Notes under the pieces: generated by a model | The model's input: the letters and a program-made list of their open reading frames with translations, nothing else | What the model was told of the DNA's origin: nothing | Database searches by the model: none | Source of the DNA: Erythrobacter sp. YT30 | GTDB taxonomy: Bacteria; Pseudomonadota; Alphaproteobacteria; Sphingomonadales; Sphingomonadaceae | Direction of reading: 5' to 3' | Assembly (NCBI RefSeq): GCF_001542875.1 | Contig: NZ_LMAF01000002.1 | Coordinates: forward strand, 372,001-436,000 | DNA length: 64,000 nt | In this document: positions 17,547 to 24,812 of the stretch, one piece after another | Layout of the letters: every line of letters begins with the position of its first letter | Position numbering within the stretch: the stretch's first letter is position 1 | Position numbers and translations under genes: made by a program

Positions 17547-17554
17547 TGTATACA
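17547..17554. promoter_or_regulatory. Candidate GntR operator upstream of hyuA
   Basis: Perfect 8-nt palindrome TGTATACA within AGTGTATACAAAT, 120 nt upstream of the hyuA start. It repeats the core of the site at 17761-17772. Short A/T palindromes with a TATA centre are common targets of FCD-type GntR proteins, one of which is encoded in this operon. Assignment is inference. Confidence 0.5.
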
Positions 17555-17760
17555 AATTGTCACACTTGTCCGACTAACCGCGCCACTCTGAATATCGCCC
17601 TGACATCAGAGGCGATGCGACCCGAAGAGCCCACTGCTCGGAAAATAGCAGAAATTGCTGGATTTCTGGGAATCTTTCAGCAGTCGCCTAGGCCTTCGTT
17701 CGATTTCCTGTAAAGCTCCTGTGAAATTTAAGGGGGCGAATCTGCGTTGACTCTATTCAA

Positions 17761-17772
17761 ATTGTATACAAT
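17761..17772. promoter_or_regulatory. Candidate GntR operator upstream of the TonB receptor
   Basis: Perfect 12-nt palindrome ATTGTATACAAT, about 100 nt upstream of the receptor start and preceded by TTGACT at 17747-17752. It contains the same TGTATACA core as the site before hyuA, so one regulator could control both directions. If TTGACT is a -35 element, the palindrome covers the spacer and -10 area, a good position for repression. Confidence 0.55.
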
Positions 17773-17869
17773 GTCGCTCGCGGGGCGCAACGGTCTTTCG
17801 TTAGGGATGCGAAAGAAGGGGCGCATTACGAAGCACATCAAACGTGCCAAGCTTAAGGATCTCATCGCA

Positions 17870-20392
17870 ATGCATTGTCGCAAAAGCCACCTGCTCGCAG
17901 CCGCCGCTTTTATCCCAGTTCTCTCCACCCCAGCGCTGGCGCAAACCGCACCTGACGCAGCCGAAGCGCAGGCGGAGGAAGAAGAAGGCGCGATTATCGT
18001 CACGGCCCGTCGTCAAAGTGAGACACTGGCCGAGGTGCCGGCGTCGGTGACTGTTCTGTCTGCCGACACGATCGAGAAAACAGGCATTCAGAACGCTGAC
18101 GATTTTGTCCAGCTTACCCCTGGCGTCACCATTGTGACTGGCACAGCTGAAGCAGGCGACACGCAAATCAACATTCGCGGCATCAATGGCGCGCGCGATG
18201 CGGAAAGCTCAGTTGCGCTGGTGGTTGACGGGATTCTCAAAACGAACACCGCTCAGCTGAACCAGGATCAGGGAACGCTCCGTCAGGTCGAAATCCTGAA
18301 AGGTCCACAGGGCGCTTTGTATGGCCGCAACGCAGCAGCCGGTGCAATCGTGATCCAGACGGTAAAGCCTGAAGGTTTTCTCGAAGGCGGGATCGAAGTG
18401 AGCGCGGCAGAAGACAACACCTACCGCGCGAACGGCTATATCTCTACGCCCTTGGGTGAGAGCGCTGGCCTGGTTCTATCAGGCAGCTATTTTCACACGG
18501 ACGGGTTCTTCTTCAACGACTTCCTCAATGACAATGTCGTCGACAATCAAGAGACATGGTCTGTCGATGGTCGTTTTGTAGTCGATCTTGGCACCAATAC
18601 AGAGCTCGATATCAAGGCGCGCTATGCTGATCTCAATGGCGCATCAATCAACTACAATTCCTCGTTCCACCTACCCAATTTCGCCGGCGTGGACCCAGCG
18701 TTTTTCGAGGATGTGAACGAGCATCCCTTCAACTTCTTCGGGAATATCCGCCCGGTCAATGAACAGCAGACTTTTGAAATCTCGGCCAAAGTTGAACACC
18801 AATTCGAAGGAGCCATCCTCACGGCTTGGGCGCTTTACAGCGATGTTGAACAATTGCTGATTGCGGACGGCACATCTGCCGACTTTGCGCGCTTCACGTT
18901 CCCGGGCGCAACGCAGGCATCGATTGATGCGTCCAATGCCTGTTTTGCATCCACGGCCGAGCTTACCGGCTTCCCGATCAATCCTCCGACATTCATCGGC
19001 CAAACGCCCGTGCCATTTATCTTCGATCCCGCAACAGGCTCGACTTTCGGTGCGTTCAGCCCGACAACCTGCGATGGGACGCAGCTGCAAACACGCGATC
19101 AAAGCGACATCAGCGCAGAGATCCGCCTTGCATCCGATACAGATTCCCCCCTGCAATGGCAGATCGGAGCGTATTACCTGCACATCGACCGTGAAACCGG
19201 TGTTTCCCTGGGTGCGGATTTAGGCCTTGGCGTGAGCCGGGAGCTGTTCAATGGACCGGATTCAATAAATCCAACAACGCTCCTCTATAATGATGATTTT
19301 TCGACCGACGTTTATGCTGTGTTCGGCTCACTCGAATGGGAGATCACCGAGGATGCCCAGCTGGGTCTCGCGCTGAGATACGATATCGAGGATCGCAGCG
19401 TGACCAATCTGGTCCCAAACGTGAACGATCCCTTCACAGGTGGCCCGATCAATCCGGGGCAAGCATTTGGCCCGATCGCCCCGCAATCGGAATCTTTCAA
19501 GCAATTGCAGCCGAAACTGACGTTCCGCTACTCGATCAGCGACGATATCAATTTCTACGCCAACTGGGGTATCGGCTTTAAGTCGGGCGGCTTCAACAAT
19601 CAGGGCTCTGCCGCGATTGTCGATCAGAACTTCAACCAGTTCATCGGCACTTCGGTCCTCATCACCGATCTGTTCGACAAGGAAACATCAAGCGCATTCG
19701 AAGCCGGTTTCAAAGGATCGGTTCTCGATGGCCGCGTCACGTTTGATCTTGCAGGCTACTACACCGAGATCGACGATATGCAGTTCTTCGAGTTTTTCGT
19801 GGGACCGTTTGGGTTGCTCCGCGTTGTCTCGAACATTGATGAGGTCGAAGTCATTGGTGCCGAGCTGGACCTGACAGCAGAAGTCATAGATGGGTGGACC
19901 GTGTTTGGCTCTGCCAACGTGACAGGCAGCGAGATACTTGCCAATTCCTCGCGCCCGATCACAGTCGGGAACCAAAGCCCCTACACCTCCGATTACACCA
20001 TCAATATCGGCACACAGATTGATCAGCCTTTGACTGACACGATCAATTTCGTGGGCCGCGCGGATTATCGGATCACAGGGCCAACCTGGTTCCACACCGT
20101 GCAGGATGATACGAGCCCGACGCTCTTCAGCGGCCTTCTGCCAGGATCAGCGCTCGCACTGCCTTCGTTTGTGGGGGACGCTGATTACTCGGTAACCGAG
20201 CGCGACACCTTTGCGGTGCTGGATGTACGCGTAGGTCTTGAGATTGACAGCTTCCGCATCACCGCCTTTGCGGACAACCTCCTCAACGAGAAGTACTTGA
20301 ACGAAGTCATCCCGGCGATTGAATTTGGCGGTTCGTTCATTTCACCCGGCGGCCTGCGCCGTCTGGGTGTTGAGGTTGGCTACAGCTTCTAA
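17870..20392 (+). CDS. TonB-dependent outer-membrane receptor
   Basis: An 840-residue receptor that imports a ligand across the outer membrane with energy from TonB. The start at 17870 gives a clean signal peptide (H-C-R-K-S-H, Leu/Ala core, cleavage after A-L-A-Q). The TonB box may be E-G-A-I-I-V-T-A-R near residue 40. The plug domain follows (S-V-T-V-L-S-A-D-T-I-E-K-T-G; L-K-G-P-Q-G-A-L-Y-G-R-N-A-A-A-G), then a 22-strand barrel ending in G-V-E-V-G-Y-S-F with terminal Phe. It resembles the FecA/IroN-like and catabolic receptors abundant in sphingomonads. Divergence from the hyu operon and the shared palindromes suggest that it takes up the substrate of that pathway rather than iron. Confidence 0.92.
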   Translation: MHCRKSHLLAAAAFIPVLSTPALAQTAPDAAEAQAEEEEGAIIVTARRQSETLAEVPASVTVLSADTIEKTGIQNADDFVQLTPGVTIVTGTAEAGDTQINIRGINGARDAESSVALVVDGILKTNTAQLNQDQGTLRQVEILKGPQGALYGRNAAAGAIVIQTVKPEGFLEGGIEVSAAEDNTYRANGYISTPLGESAGLVLSGSYFHTDGFFFNDFLNDNVVDNQETWSVDGRFVVDLGTNTELDIKARYADLNGASINYNSSFHLPNFAGVDPAFFEDVNEHPFNFFGNIRPVNEQQTFEISAKVEHQFEGAILTAWALYSDVEQLLIADGTSADFARFTFPGATQASIDASNACFASTAELTGFPINPPTFIGQTPVPFIFDPATGSTFGAFSPTTCDGTQLQTRDQSDISAEIRLASDTDSPLQWQIGAYYLHIDRETGVSLGADLGLGVSRELFNGPDSINPTTLLYNDDFSTDVYAVFGSLEWEITEDAQLGLALRYDIEDRSVTNLVPNVNDPFTGGPINPGQAFGPIAPQSESFKQLQPKLTFRYSISDDINFYANWGIGFKSGGFNNQGSAAIVDQNFNQFIGTSVLITDLFDKETSSAFEAGFKGSVLDGRVTFDLAGYYTEIDDMQFFEFFVGPFGLLRVVSNIDEVEVIGAELDLTAEVIDGWTVFGSANVTGSEILANSSRPITVGNQSPYTSDYTINIGTQIDQPLTDTINFVGRADYRITGPTWFHTVQDDTSPTLFSGLLPGSALALPSFVGDADYSVTERDTFAVLDVRVGLEIDSFRITAFADNLLNEKYLNEVIPAIEFGGSFISPGGLRRLGVEVGYSF

Positions 20393-20442
20393 TCGCGCCG
20401 CAAATACCAGCCCTTTGGGCGTCGCAACGATAACAAGACAAT

Positions 20443-20482
20443 AAAAAGGCCGGGATGCTCGATTGGGAGCATCCCGGCCTTT
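20443..20482. terminator. Bidirectional terminator between TonB receptor and doxX
   Basis: A very stable hairpin: AAAGGCCGGGATGCTC (20445-20460) pairs with GAGCATCCCGGCCTTT (20467-20482) around a 6-nt loop. A/T tracts at both ends let it work in both directions. It separates the convergent receptor gene and the doxX gene. Confidence 0.9.
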
Positions 20483-20505
20483 CCGTGCGACCCAATTGGG
20501 CCCAC

Positions 20506-20934
20506 TTATTTGCGATCAATCGACAGGCGACCAGCCCCGAAGGCTGCGACCTGAAGCAGGCCACCTGCCAACGCCAGGTTCTTGAGGAAGTGGATCATCT
20601 GATTCTGATCGGCAAAGTCAGAGTGGAAGACGATTGCCGCAACGATTGAGAAAACCGCCAGCGCGACTGCCGTAAGGCGCGGTTTCACGCCAACGACAAG
20701 CATGACGCCGCCGACGATTTCGAGCGCGACAACAGCATAGAAAGTCGCAGTGGCAAACGGCAGGCCTGCGCTGGCGATATAGCCTATCGTCCCTTCGACA
20801 GCGCCTAGCTTGTTGACGCCTGATAGGATGAAAATTGCGGCGAGAAGCAACCGACCACCAAGGGCGAGCATGTCTTGCGAAGTGAACTTGCTTGTCTCGA
20901 TTGAGGAACCGGCATCTTGTGCGAGAGTGTTCAT
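20506..20934 (-). CDS. DoxX family membrane protein
   Basis: A 142-residue inner-membrane protein with four predicted helices (A-L-G-G-R-L-L-L-A-A-I-F-I-L-S-G near residue 25, then near 60, 85 and 115). DoxX proteins are linked to redox balance and thiol stress; the biochemical role is not settled. The longer frame to 21057 is set aside because ATG 20934 has GGAG 8 nt upstream and begins just before the first helix. It lies 34 nt downstream of azoR on the same strand, and the trio pirin-azoR-doxX next to a divergent LysR gene is a common electrophile-response arrangement. Confidence 0.88.
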   Translation of the reverse strand: MNTLAQDAGSSIETSKFTSQDMLALGGRLLLAAIFILSGVNKLGAVEGTIGYIASAGLPFATATFYAVVALEIVGGVMLVVGVKPRLTAVALAVFSIVAAIVFHSDFADQNQMIHFLKNLALAGGLLQVAAFGAGRLSIDRK

Positions 20935-20968
20935 GGGATTTCTCCAATTGCAGTGGGTTAGAGGGAGG

Positions 20969-21562
20969 TCATGCGGGTACAGAAACATTGGAAGCTCTCT
21001 CGATCGCTGCAGCGATCTTGGCTTCGCCATCGGCGCCCATGATGCCGTCGGCGGCAATCACGTGCGTCTCGTTGATACCGAGAAAGCCAAGGAAGAATTT
21101 GAGCCAGCTGGACATGAAATCCATGTCAGACCCAATCGGAGTGCCCCCTGATGCCGCTGCGATGAATGCTTTCTTGCCTTCAAGCTGACCAACTGGGCCG
21201 TTTTCGGTGTACTTGAACGTAGTGCCGGCGCGAGCAACCAGATCGGCCCATGCCTTTACGACGGCCGGAACACCGAAATTGTAGACGGGCACACTGAAAA
21301 CGATGGTGTCAGCCGCCTGCAATTCCGCGATCAGTGTATCAGCGATTGCAGCCAGTTCGGCCTGCTCTGGCGTGCGTTCAGCAGCTGGCGTCAGGTTCGC
21401 GTCAAAACGGGCAGCATCGACATAGGGAATATCATTGGCGCTCAGATCACGGGTGGTGATCGTCGCACCATCGCCAATGCTGGAGAGGATTGCGTCACCA
21501 ATCTTGTTCGAAACACTCTCGGATCCGCGAATGCTGGATTTGATGTGGAGGATATTGGTCAT
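20969..21562 (-). CDS. azoR: FMN-dependent NADH-azoreductase
   Basis: A 197-residue flavodoxin-fold quinone/azo reductase. Seen are the FMN phosphate loop I-K-S-S-I-R-G-S-E-S-V-S near residues 7-18, P-V-Y-N-F-G-V-P-A near 95, and F-K-Y-T-E-N-G-P-V-G near 120 plus A-A-S-G-G-T. It reduces quinones and azo compounds by two electrons at a time with NADH, avoiding semiquinone radicals. It lies between pirin and doxX and is probably under the divergent LysR regulator. A hairpin with a T run lies between pirin and this gene, so it may depend on read-through or its own promoter. Confidence 0.93.
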   Translation of the reverse strand: MTNILHIKSSIRGSESVSNKIGDAILSSIGDGATITTRDLSANDIPYVDAARFDANLTPAAERTPEQAELAAIADTLIAELQAADTIVFSVPVYNFGVPAVVKAWADLVARAGTTFKYTENGPVGQLEGKKAFIAAASGGTPIGSDMDFMSSWLKFFLGFLGINETHVIAADGIMGADGEAKIAAAIERASNVSVPA

Positions 21563-21596
21563 GACGGGATTCCTTATTCTTCAAGCGTGAGGGGGA

Positions 21597-21634
21597 GAAA
21601 AAGTGGAGCCGACCAGCGGGGACTGATCGGCTCC
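21597..21634 (-). terminator. Intrinsic terminator after the pirin gene
   Basis: Read on the minus strand, GGAGCCGA and TCGGCTCC pair (21605-21612 with 21627-21634, with further CAG/CTG pairing inside). On that strand the hairpin is followed by ACTTTTTC (21596-21603 complement). It lies 8 nt after the pirin stop and 35 nt before the azoR start, so it may limit transcription into azoR-doxX. Confidence 0.75.
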
Positions 21635-21642
21635 GTCGGGGG

Positions 21643-22344
21643 TTATGCGGCGTCCACCAGGACAAGCTCGCTGTCTTCGAGCGCGGTGATGGTCACGGTT
21701 TCAAGGTCTGTGATGGCGACACCATCGCGTGCGTGTGCTTCAACATCTCCGATCTGCACTTTGCCGGTGGCAGGCACGAGATAGAGGTGCCGATCAGCGG
21801 CGGAGGGCGAGTAAGTCACGCTTTCCCCGGCCTTGATCGTCGCACCCAGAACACGGGCATCTGTCCGGATGGGGAGCGCGTCATTGTCATTCGCAGTTCC
21901 ACTGGCGAGGGGCACAAAGCTTCCTGCCCGATCACCTTTGGGAAATGGACGGGCACCCCAGCTTGGCTCACCGCCACGCTTTTCCGGGATGATCCAGATT
22001 TGGAAGATTTGCGTGTCTTCATCTTCCAGATTGTATTCTGAATGCGCGATGCCAGAACCGGCACTCATCACCTGGACATCGCCCGCTTCGGTGCGGCCTT
22101 CATTGCCCTGGTTGTCGCGGTGCGTGATTGCGCCTTTGCGGACATAGGTGACAATTTCCATGTCGTTGTGCGGGTGGGTGGGAAAGCCCGTGCCAGCAGC
22201 AATCGTGTCATCGTTCCAGACGCGAAGGCTACCCCAGTGCATCCGCGAGGGATCGTGATAGCCAGCGAAGGAAAAGTGGTGGTGCGCATCCAGCCAACCG
22301 TGATTAGCAGCGCCAAGGCTTTCAAAGGGACGAAGTTCAATCAT
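21643..22344 (-). CDS. Pirin family protein (quercetinase-type)
   Basis: A 233-residue bicupin. The N-terminal cupin holds the metal ligands in H-A-H-H, T-H-P-H-N-D-M-E and S-G-I-A-H-S-E-Y-N, the normal pirin set of three His and one Glu. Bacterial pirins such as E. coli YhhW cut quercetin and respond to electrophile stress. The C-terminal cupin (from about residue 140) has no clear metal site, as usual. Divergent from a LysR gene, with 134 nt between starts. Confidence 0.92.
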   Translation of the reverse strand: MIELRPFESLGAANHGWLDAHHHFSFAGYHDPSRMHWGSLRVWNDDTIAAGTGFPTHPHNDMEIVTYVRKGAITHRDNQGNEGRTEAGDVQVMSAGSGIAHSEYNLEDEDTQIFQIWIIPEKRGGEPSWGARPFPKGDRAGSFVPLASGTANDNDALPIRTDARVLGATIKAGESVTYSPSAADRHLYLVPATGKVQIGDVEAHARDGVAITDLETVTITALEDSELVLVDAA

Positions 22345-22451
22345 GATATGTCTCCTTTATCTGTGGGCTCGCTCTTTGTTCCGAGTGCCCGTCTTGAGAG
22401 CTGAAATAGGCGTGCATATTACTTCCGAATAGTGCGATAAAATTTGCACAA

Positions 22452-22472
22452 ATGTTCAAATTATGCGAACAT
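22452..22472. promoter_or_regulatory. Candidate LysR operator
   Basis: Inverted repeat ATGTTC-N9-GAACAT, inside a longer imperfect palindrome with CAAA and TTTG outer arms, ending 6 nt before the LysR start. Dyads of this size are typical LysR-type sites and would allow autoregulation and control of the divergent pirin gene. No good ribosome-binding site precedes the LysR start, in keeping with weak expression. Confidence 0.55.
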
Positions 22473-22478
22473 ATTTGA

Positions 22479-23372
22479 ATGAAGCTCGGCGAACCCAGCC
22501 TCGATCAACTGCGCATCTTTCTCGCTGTGGTGGATAAGGGCAGCTTTGGCGGGGCAGCACGGCGAATGGGCCGGGCGATCTCCGCAATCAGCTATGGCAT
22601 TGCGCAAATGGAAGCGATGCTGGGCATCACTCTGTTTGATCGAGAGGGATCTCGCAAACCCGTGCTGACCGATGCTGGTCGCGGCATCCTCGCCGAAGCG
22701 CGCGCAGTGGTCGATCGCTCCGACGGGCTTTTGGCCAAAACGCAAAGCCTGCACGAGGGGCTGGAAAGCTCAGTTGGGCTGGCCATTGATGTGATGGTGC
22801 CGGGAGAAGCTAGCGCGCGTGTATTGCGCGAGTTTCGCGAGCAGTTTCCGACTGTGGCTTTACGCCTCCAGGTTGAAGCGCTCGGCGCTTTGGCAGCGTG
22901 CCTGCTCAACGAAGAATCCGAACTGGCGATTGGCGGCCCCGTGATCGGCGATATGCCTGAGCTGGAGCGTAGAGCAATTGGCGAGGTCGCGTTGGTGCCA
23001 GTCGCATCGCCAAGCCACCCGCTGGCGGCTGGAACAGCAAAACCCGGCGAAAGCCGAGAACATTTGCAGTTAGTCCTGTCAGATCGATCTGCCCTCACCG
23101 AAGGACGAGAGTTTTCGGTGCTAAGCCCCCTCAATTGGCGGCTGGGTGATCTGGGCGCGAAGCACGCTTTGCTGCGACAGGGGATCGGCTGGGGCAATAT
23201 GCCCGAATGGATGATCGAAAGCGATCTTCAGACGGGCACACTGACTGTGCTCGAACTGCCTGAAAAGCCGGGCGCTGACTACACGCTCAGCGCAATTTGG
23301 AGGCGAGACACGGTACCCGGCCCAGCCGCCACATGGCTGATTGAAGCGTTCGAAAACGCGCTTTGCGGCTGA
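22479..23372 (+). CDS. LysR-family transcription regulator
   Basis: A 297-residue LysR-type protein. Residues 5-64 form the helix-turn-helix (L-D-Q-L-R-I-F-L-A-V-V-D-K-G-S-F-G-G-A-A-R-R-M-G), residues 65-90 the linker helix and 95-297 the inducer-binding domain. It lacks the two-Cys pattern of OxyR, so direct peroxide sensing is not suggested. Divergent from pirin-azoR-doxX, it most likely activates that group in response to a quinone or other electrophile. Its stop directly abuts the convergent DUF1501 stop. Confidence 0.92.
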   Translation: MKLGEPSLDQLRIFLAVVDKGSFGGAARRMGRAISAISYGIAQMEAMLGITLFDREGSRKPVLTDAGRGILAEARAVVDRSDGLLAKTQSLHEGLESSVGLAIDVMVPGEASARVLREFREQFPTVALRLQVEALGALAACLLNEESELAIGGPVIGDMPELERRAIGEVALVPVASPSHPLAAGTAKPGESREHLQLVLSDRSALTEGREFSVLSPLNWRLGDLGAKHALLRQGIGWGNMPEWMIESDLQTGTLTVLELPEKPGADYTLSAIWRRDTVPGPAATWLIEAFENALCG

Positions 23373-24800
23373 TCAGACGGTCGGTTGCATGAAGCCGAGA
23401 TCGCTCGAAGCGAACCGGCCGATATTTGGCGAGACGCTTGGCAACTCGCTGTTCGAAACGCCAAACCAGCGCGCAAGGGTCGCTGAGTATTCATCAACCG
23501 AAGTAGTAGGCAGCAGGCGTCCGCGTCCGACCTGATCAGGAGTGTCGACAGAAACGCTAGGCGCGGTGCCATAAAAACGTCCGCCATTGACCGCACCGCC
23601 CATAACGAAGTGGTGGGAACCCCAGCCATGGTCTGACCCATCGCCATTCGAAGCCAATGTCCGGCCAAAGTCCGAAGCGGTGAATGTCGTCACCTGATTG
23701 GCGACGCCCAATTCGACTGTCGCTTGGTAGAACGCATCCATCGCGGCATCGACACCAGAAAGTAGTCCCTCATGCGTGCCGATAAGACCATCGTGGTTAT
23801 CGAAGCCGCCCGTTGAAACGAGGAAGACCTGACGCGTTACACCCAGCGAATTGCGCGCCGCGATCAGCGAGGCAACCGCGCGAAGCTGATCGGCAAGGCG
23901 ATTGCCGCTGCCAAAATCAGTGCTGACATTGGCATTTTCCAGCGCATCATTGACGAATTGCCCGTATTGGATCGAACGGTCATTCACCATTGCATGATCG
24001 GCTGCGAGGACATTGCCGCTGCCCGAACGAAGGATCGTATCGAGTGCCGCAGGTGTCTCGCGCGAGCCGAACAGGCGGTTGCGACGCAACGGCCGAAACA
24101 AAGTCGCGCCATTGGACGAGACTTGATACGGAACAGCATCCCTGCCGCTCAAGAAAATAGCATTGCCGGACACGTTGATGCCGGTAAACATCGCGTTTGT
24201 GTTCGAGCTTTGCGCAAGATCGGCCATCCGGCCACCCCATCCTGATGGAGCGCCCTCTGGCGCGGAGCTTTGCCAAGTGGATTGCTGGTCATTGTGCGAG
24301 AACAATTTGGCAGGAATCGGAACGCTGCGGTTTTGATATTGCGCCAATGTGGTGGGCGCCTCTAGCGGGCCCACATTGAGCAGCGGAGCCATGTTGCCCT
24401 GATCATAGAGCGCTTTCATCCCCGGCATGGTCGGGGCAAGCGCATACGTGATGTCGTCCGTCAGCGTTTGACCCTGCGGTGCTTGCAGCACCGAACCAGC
24501 AAGCGACGCGCGCGGCAAAGCGATACCGCCACCGGCTTCGGATCCTTCACCGCCTCGGATTTCCGAATAACGGGTGTAATTCGGCAAATCGTAGGGGATC
24601 AGCGTATTGCCGTGGTCATTCCCGCCATAAAGGAAAATGCAGACAAGCGCCTTGTACCCGCCAGCATTGGAAAAGGCGGCTGCCTCTCCAAGGCCAGCAA
24701 GCCCCATTGCATAAGAAGATGCAGCCCCTATCGCGGCCAACTGGCTTGACCGGCGCATAAAGGCCCGGCGCGACAGCTCGGATTGTTTACCAATAAACAT
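23373..24800 (-). CDS. DUF1501 protein, Tat-exported
   Basis: A 475-residue protein of the DUF1501 family (alkaline-phosphatase/sulfatase-like fold). The N terminus has a twin-arginine signal S-R-R-A-F-M-R-R followed by an Ala/Gly-rich stretch, so it should be exported folded. Family motifs are Y-K-A-L-V-C-I-F-L-Y-G-G-N-D-H-G-N, S-H-N-D-Q-Q-S-T-W-Q and the near C-terminal F-G-R-T-L-A-S-N-G-D-G-S-D-H-G-W-G-S-H. The metal-binding Asp/His residues that can be judged are present. It nearly always follows a DUF1800 gene, as here with a 12-nt gap. The function of the pair is unknown; a surface or periplasmic complex is likely. Confidence 0.9.
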   Translation of the reverse strand: MFIGKQSELSRRAFMRRSSQLAAIGAASSYAMGLAGLGEAAAFSNAGGYKALVCIFLYGGNDHGNTLIPYDLPNYTRYSEIRGGEGSEAGGGIALPRASLAGSVLQAPQGQTLTDDITYALAPTMPGMKALYDQGNMAPLLNVGPLEAPTTLAQYQNRSVPIPAKLFSHNDQQSTWQSSAPEGAPSGWGGRMADLAQSSNTNAMFTGINVSGNAIFLSGRDAVPYQVSSNGATLFRPLRRNRLFGSRETPAALDTILRSGSGNVLAADHAMVNDRSIQYGQFVNDALENANVSTDFGSGNRLADQLRAVASLIAARNSLGVTRQVFLVSTGGFDNHDGLIGTHEGLLSGVDAAMDAFYQATVELGVANQVTTFTASDFGRTLASNGDGSDHGWGSHHFVMGGAVNGGRFYGTAPSVSVDTPDQVGRGRLLPTTSVDEYSATLARWFGVSNSELPSVSPNIGRFASSDLGFMQPTV

Positions 24801-24812
24801 TGCGCGAACCCC

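Larger units (their letters stand above)
17428..17869. promoter_or_regulatory. Shared intergenic control region, hyuA / TonB receptor
   Basis: A 442-nt stretch without a credible gene. It separates the divergent hyuA operon and the receptor gene and carries two TGTATACA palindromes, each placed about 100-120 nt from one of the two start codons. The part near 17520-17560 and 17720-17775 is A/T-rich as expected for promoters. The in-frame extension of the receptor from 17747 is not a real coding start because the signal peptide begins at 17870. Confidence 0.6.

Noticed and set aside
15331..17577. Long plus-strand open frames of 358 and 282 codons opposite hyuA
   Set aside because: They have no family features, no ribosome-binding site, and follow the third-position GC pattern of the opposite strand; they are shadows of hyuA.
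17870..20392. TonB receptor as the uptake receptor of the lasso peptide
   Set aside because: It is 9 kb from the cluster, divergent from the hyu operon and shares its palindromes, so it belongs to that pathway.
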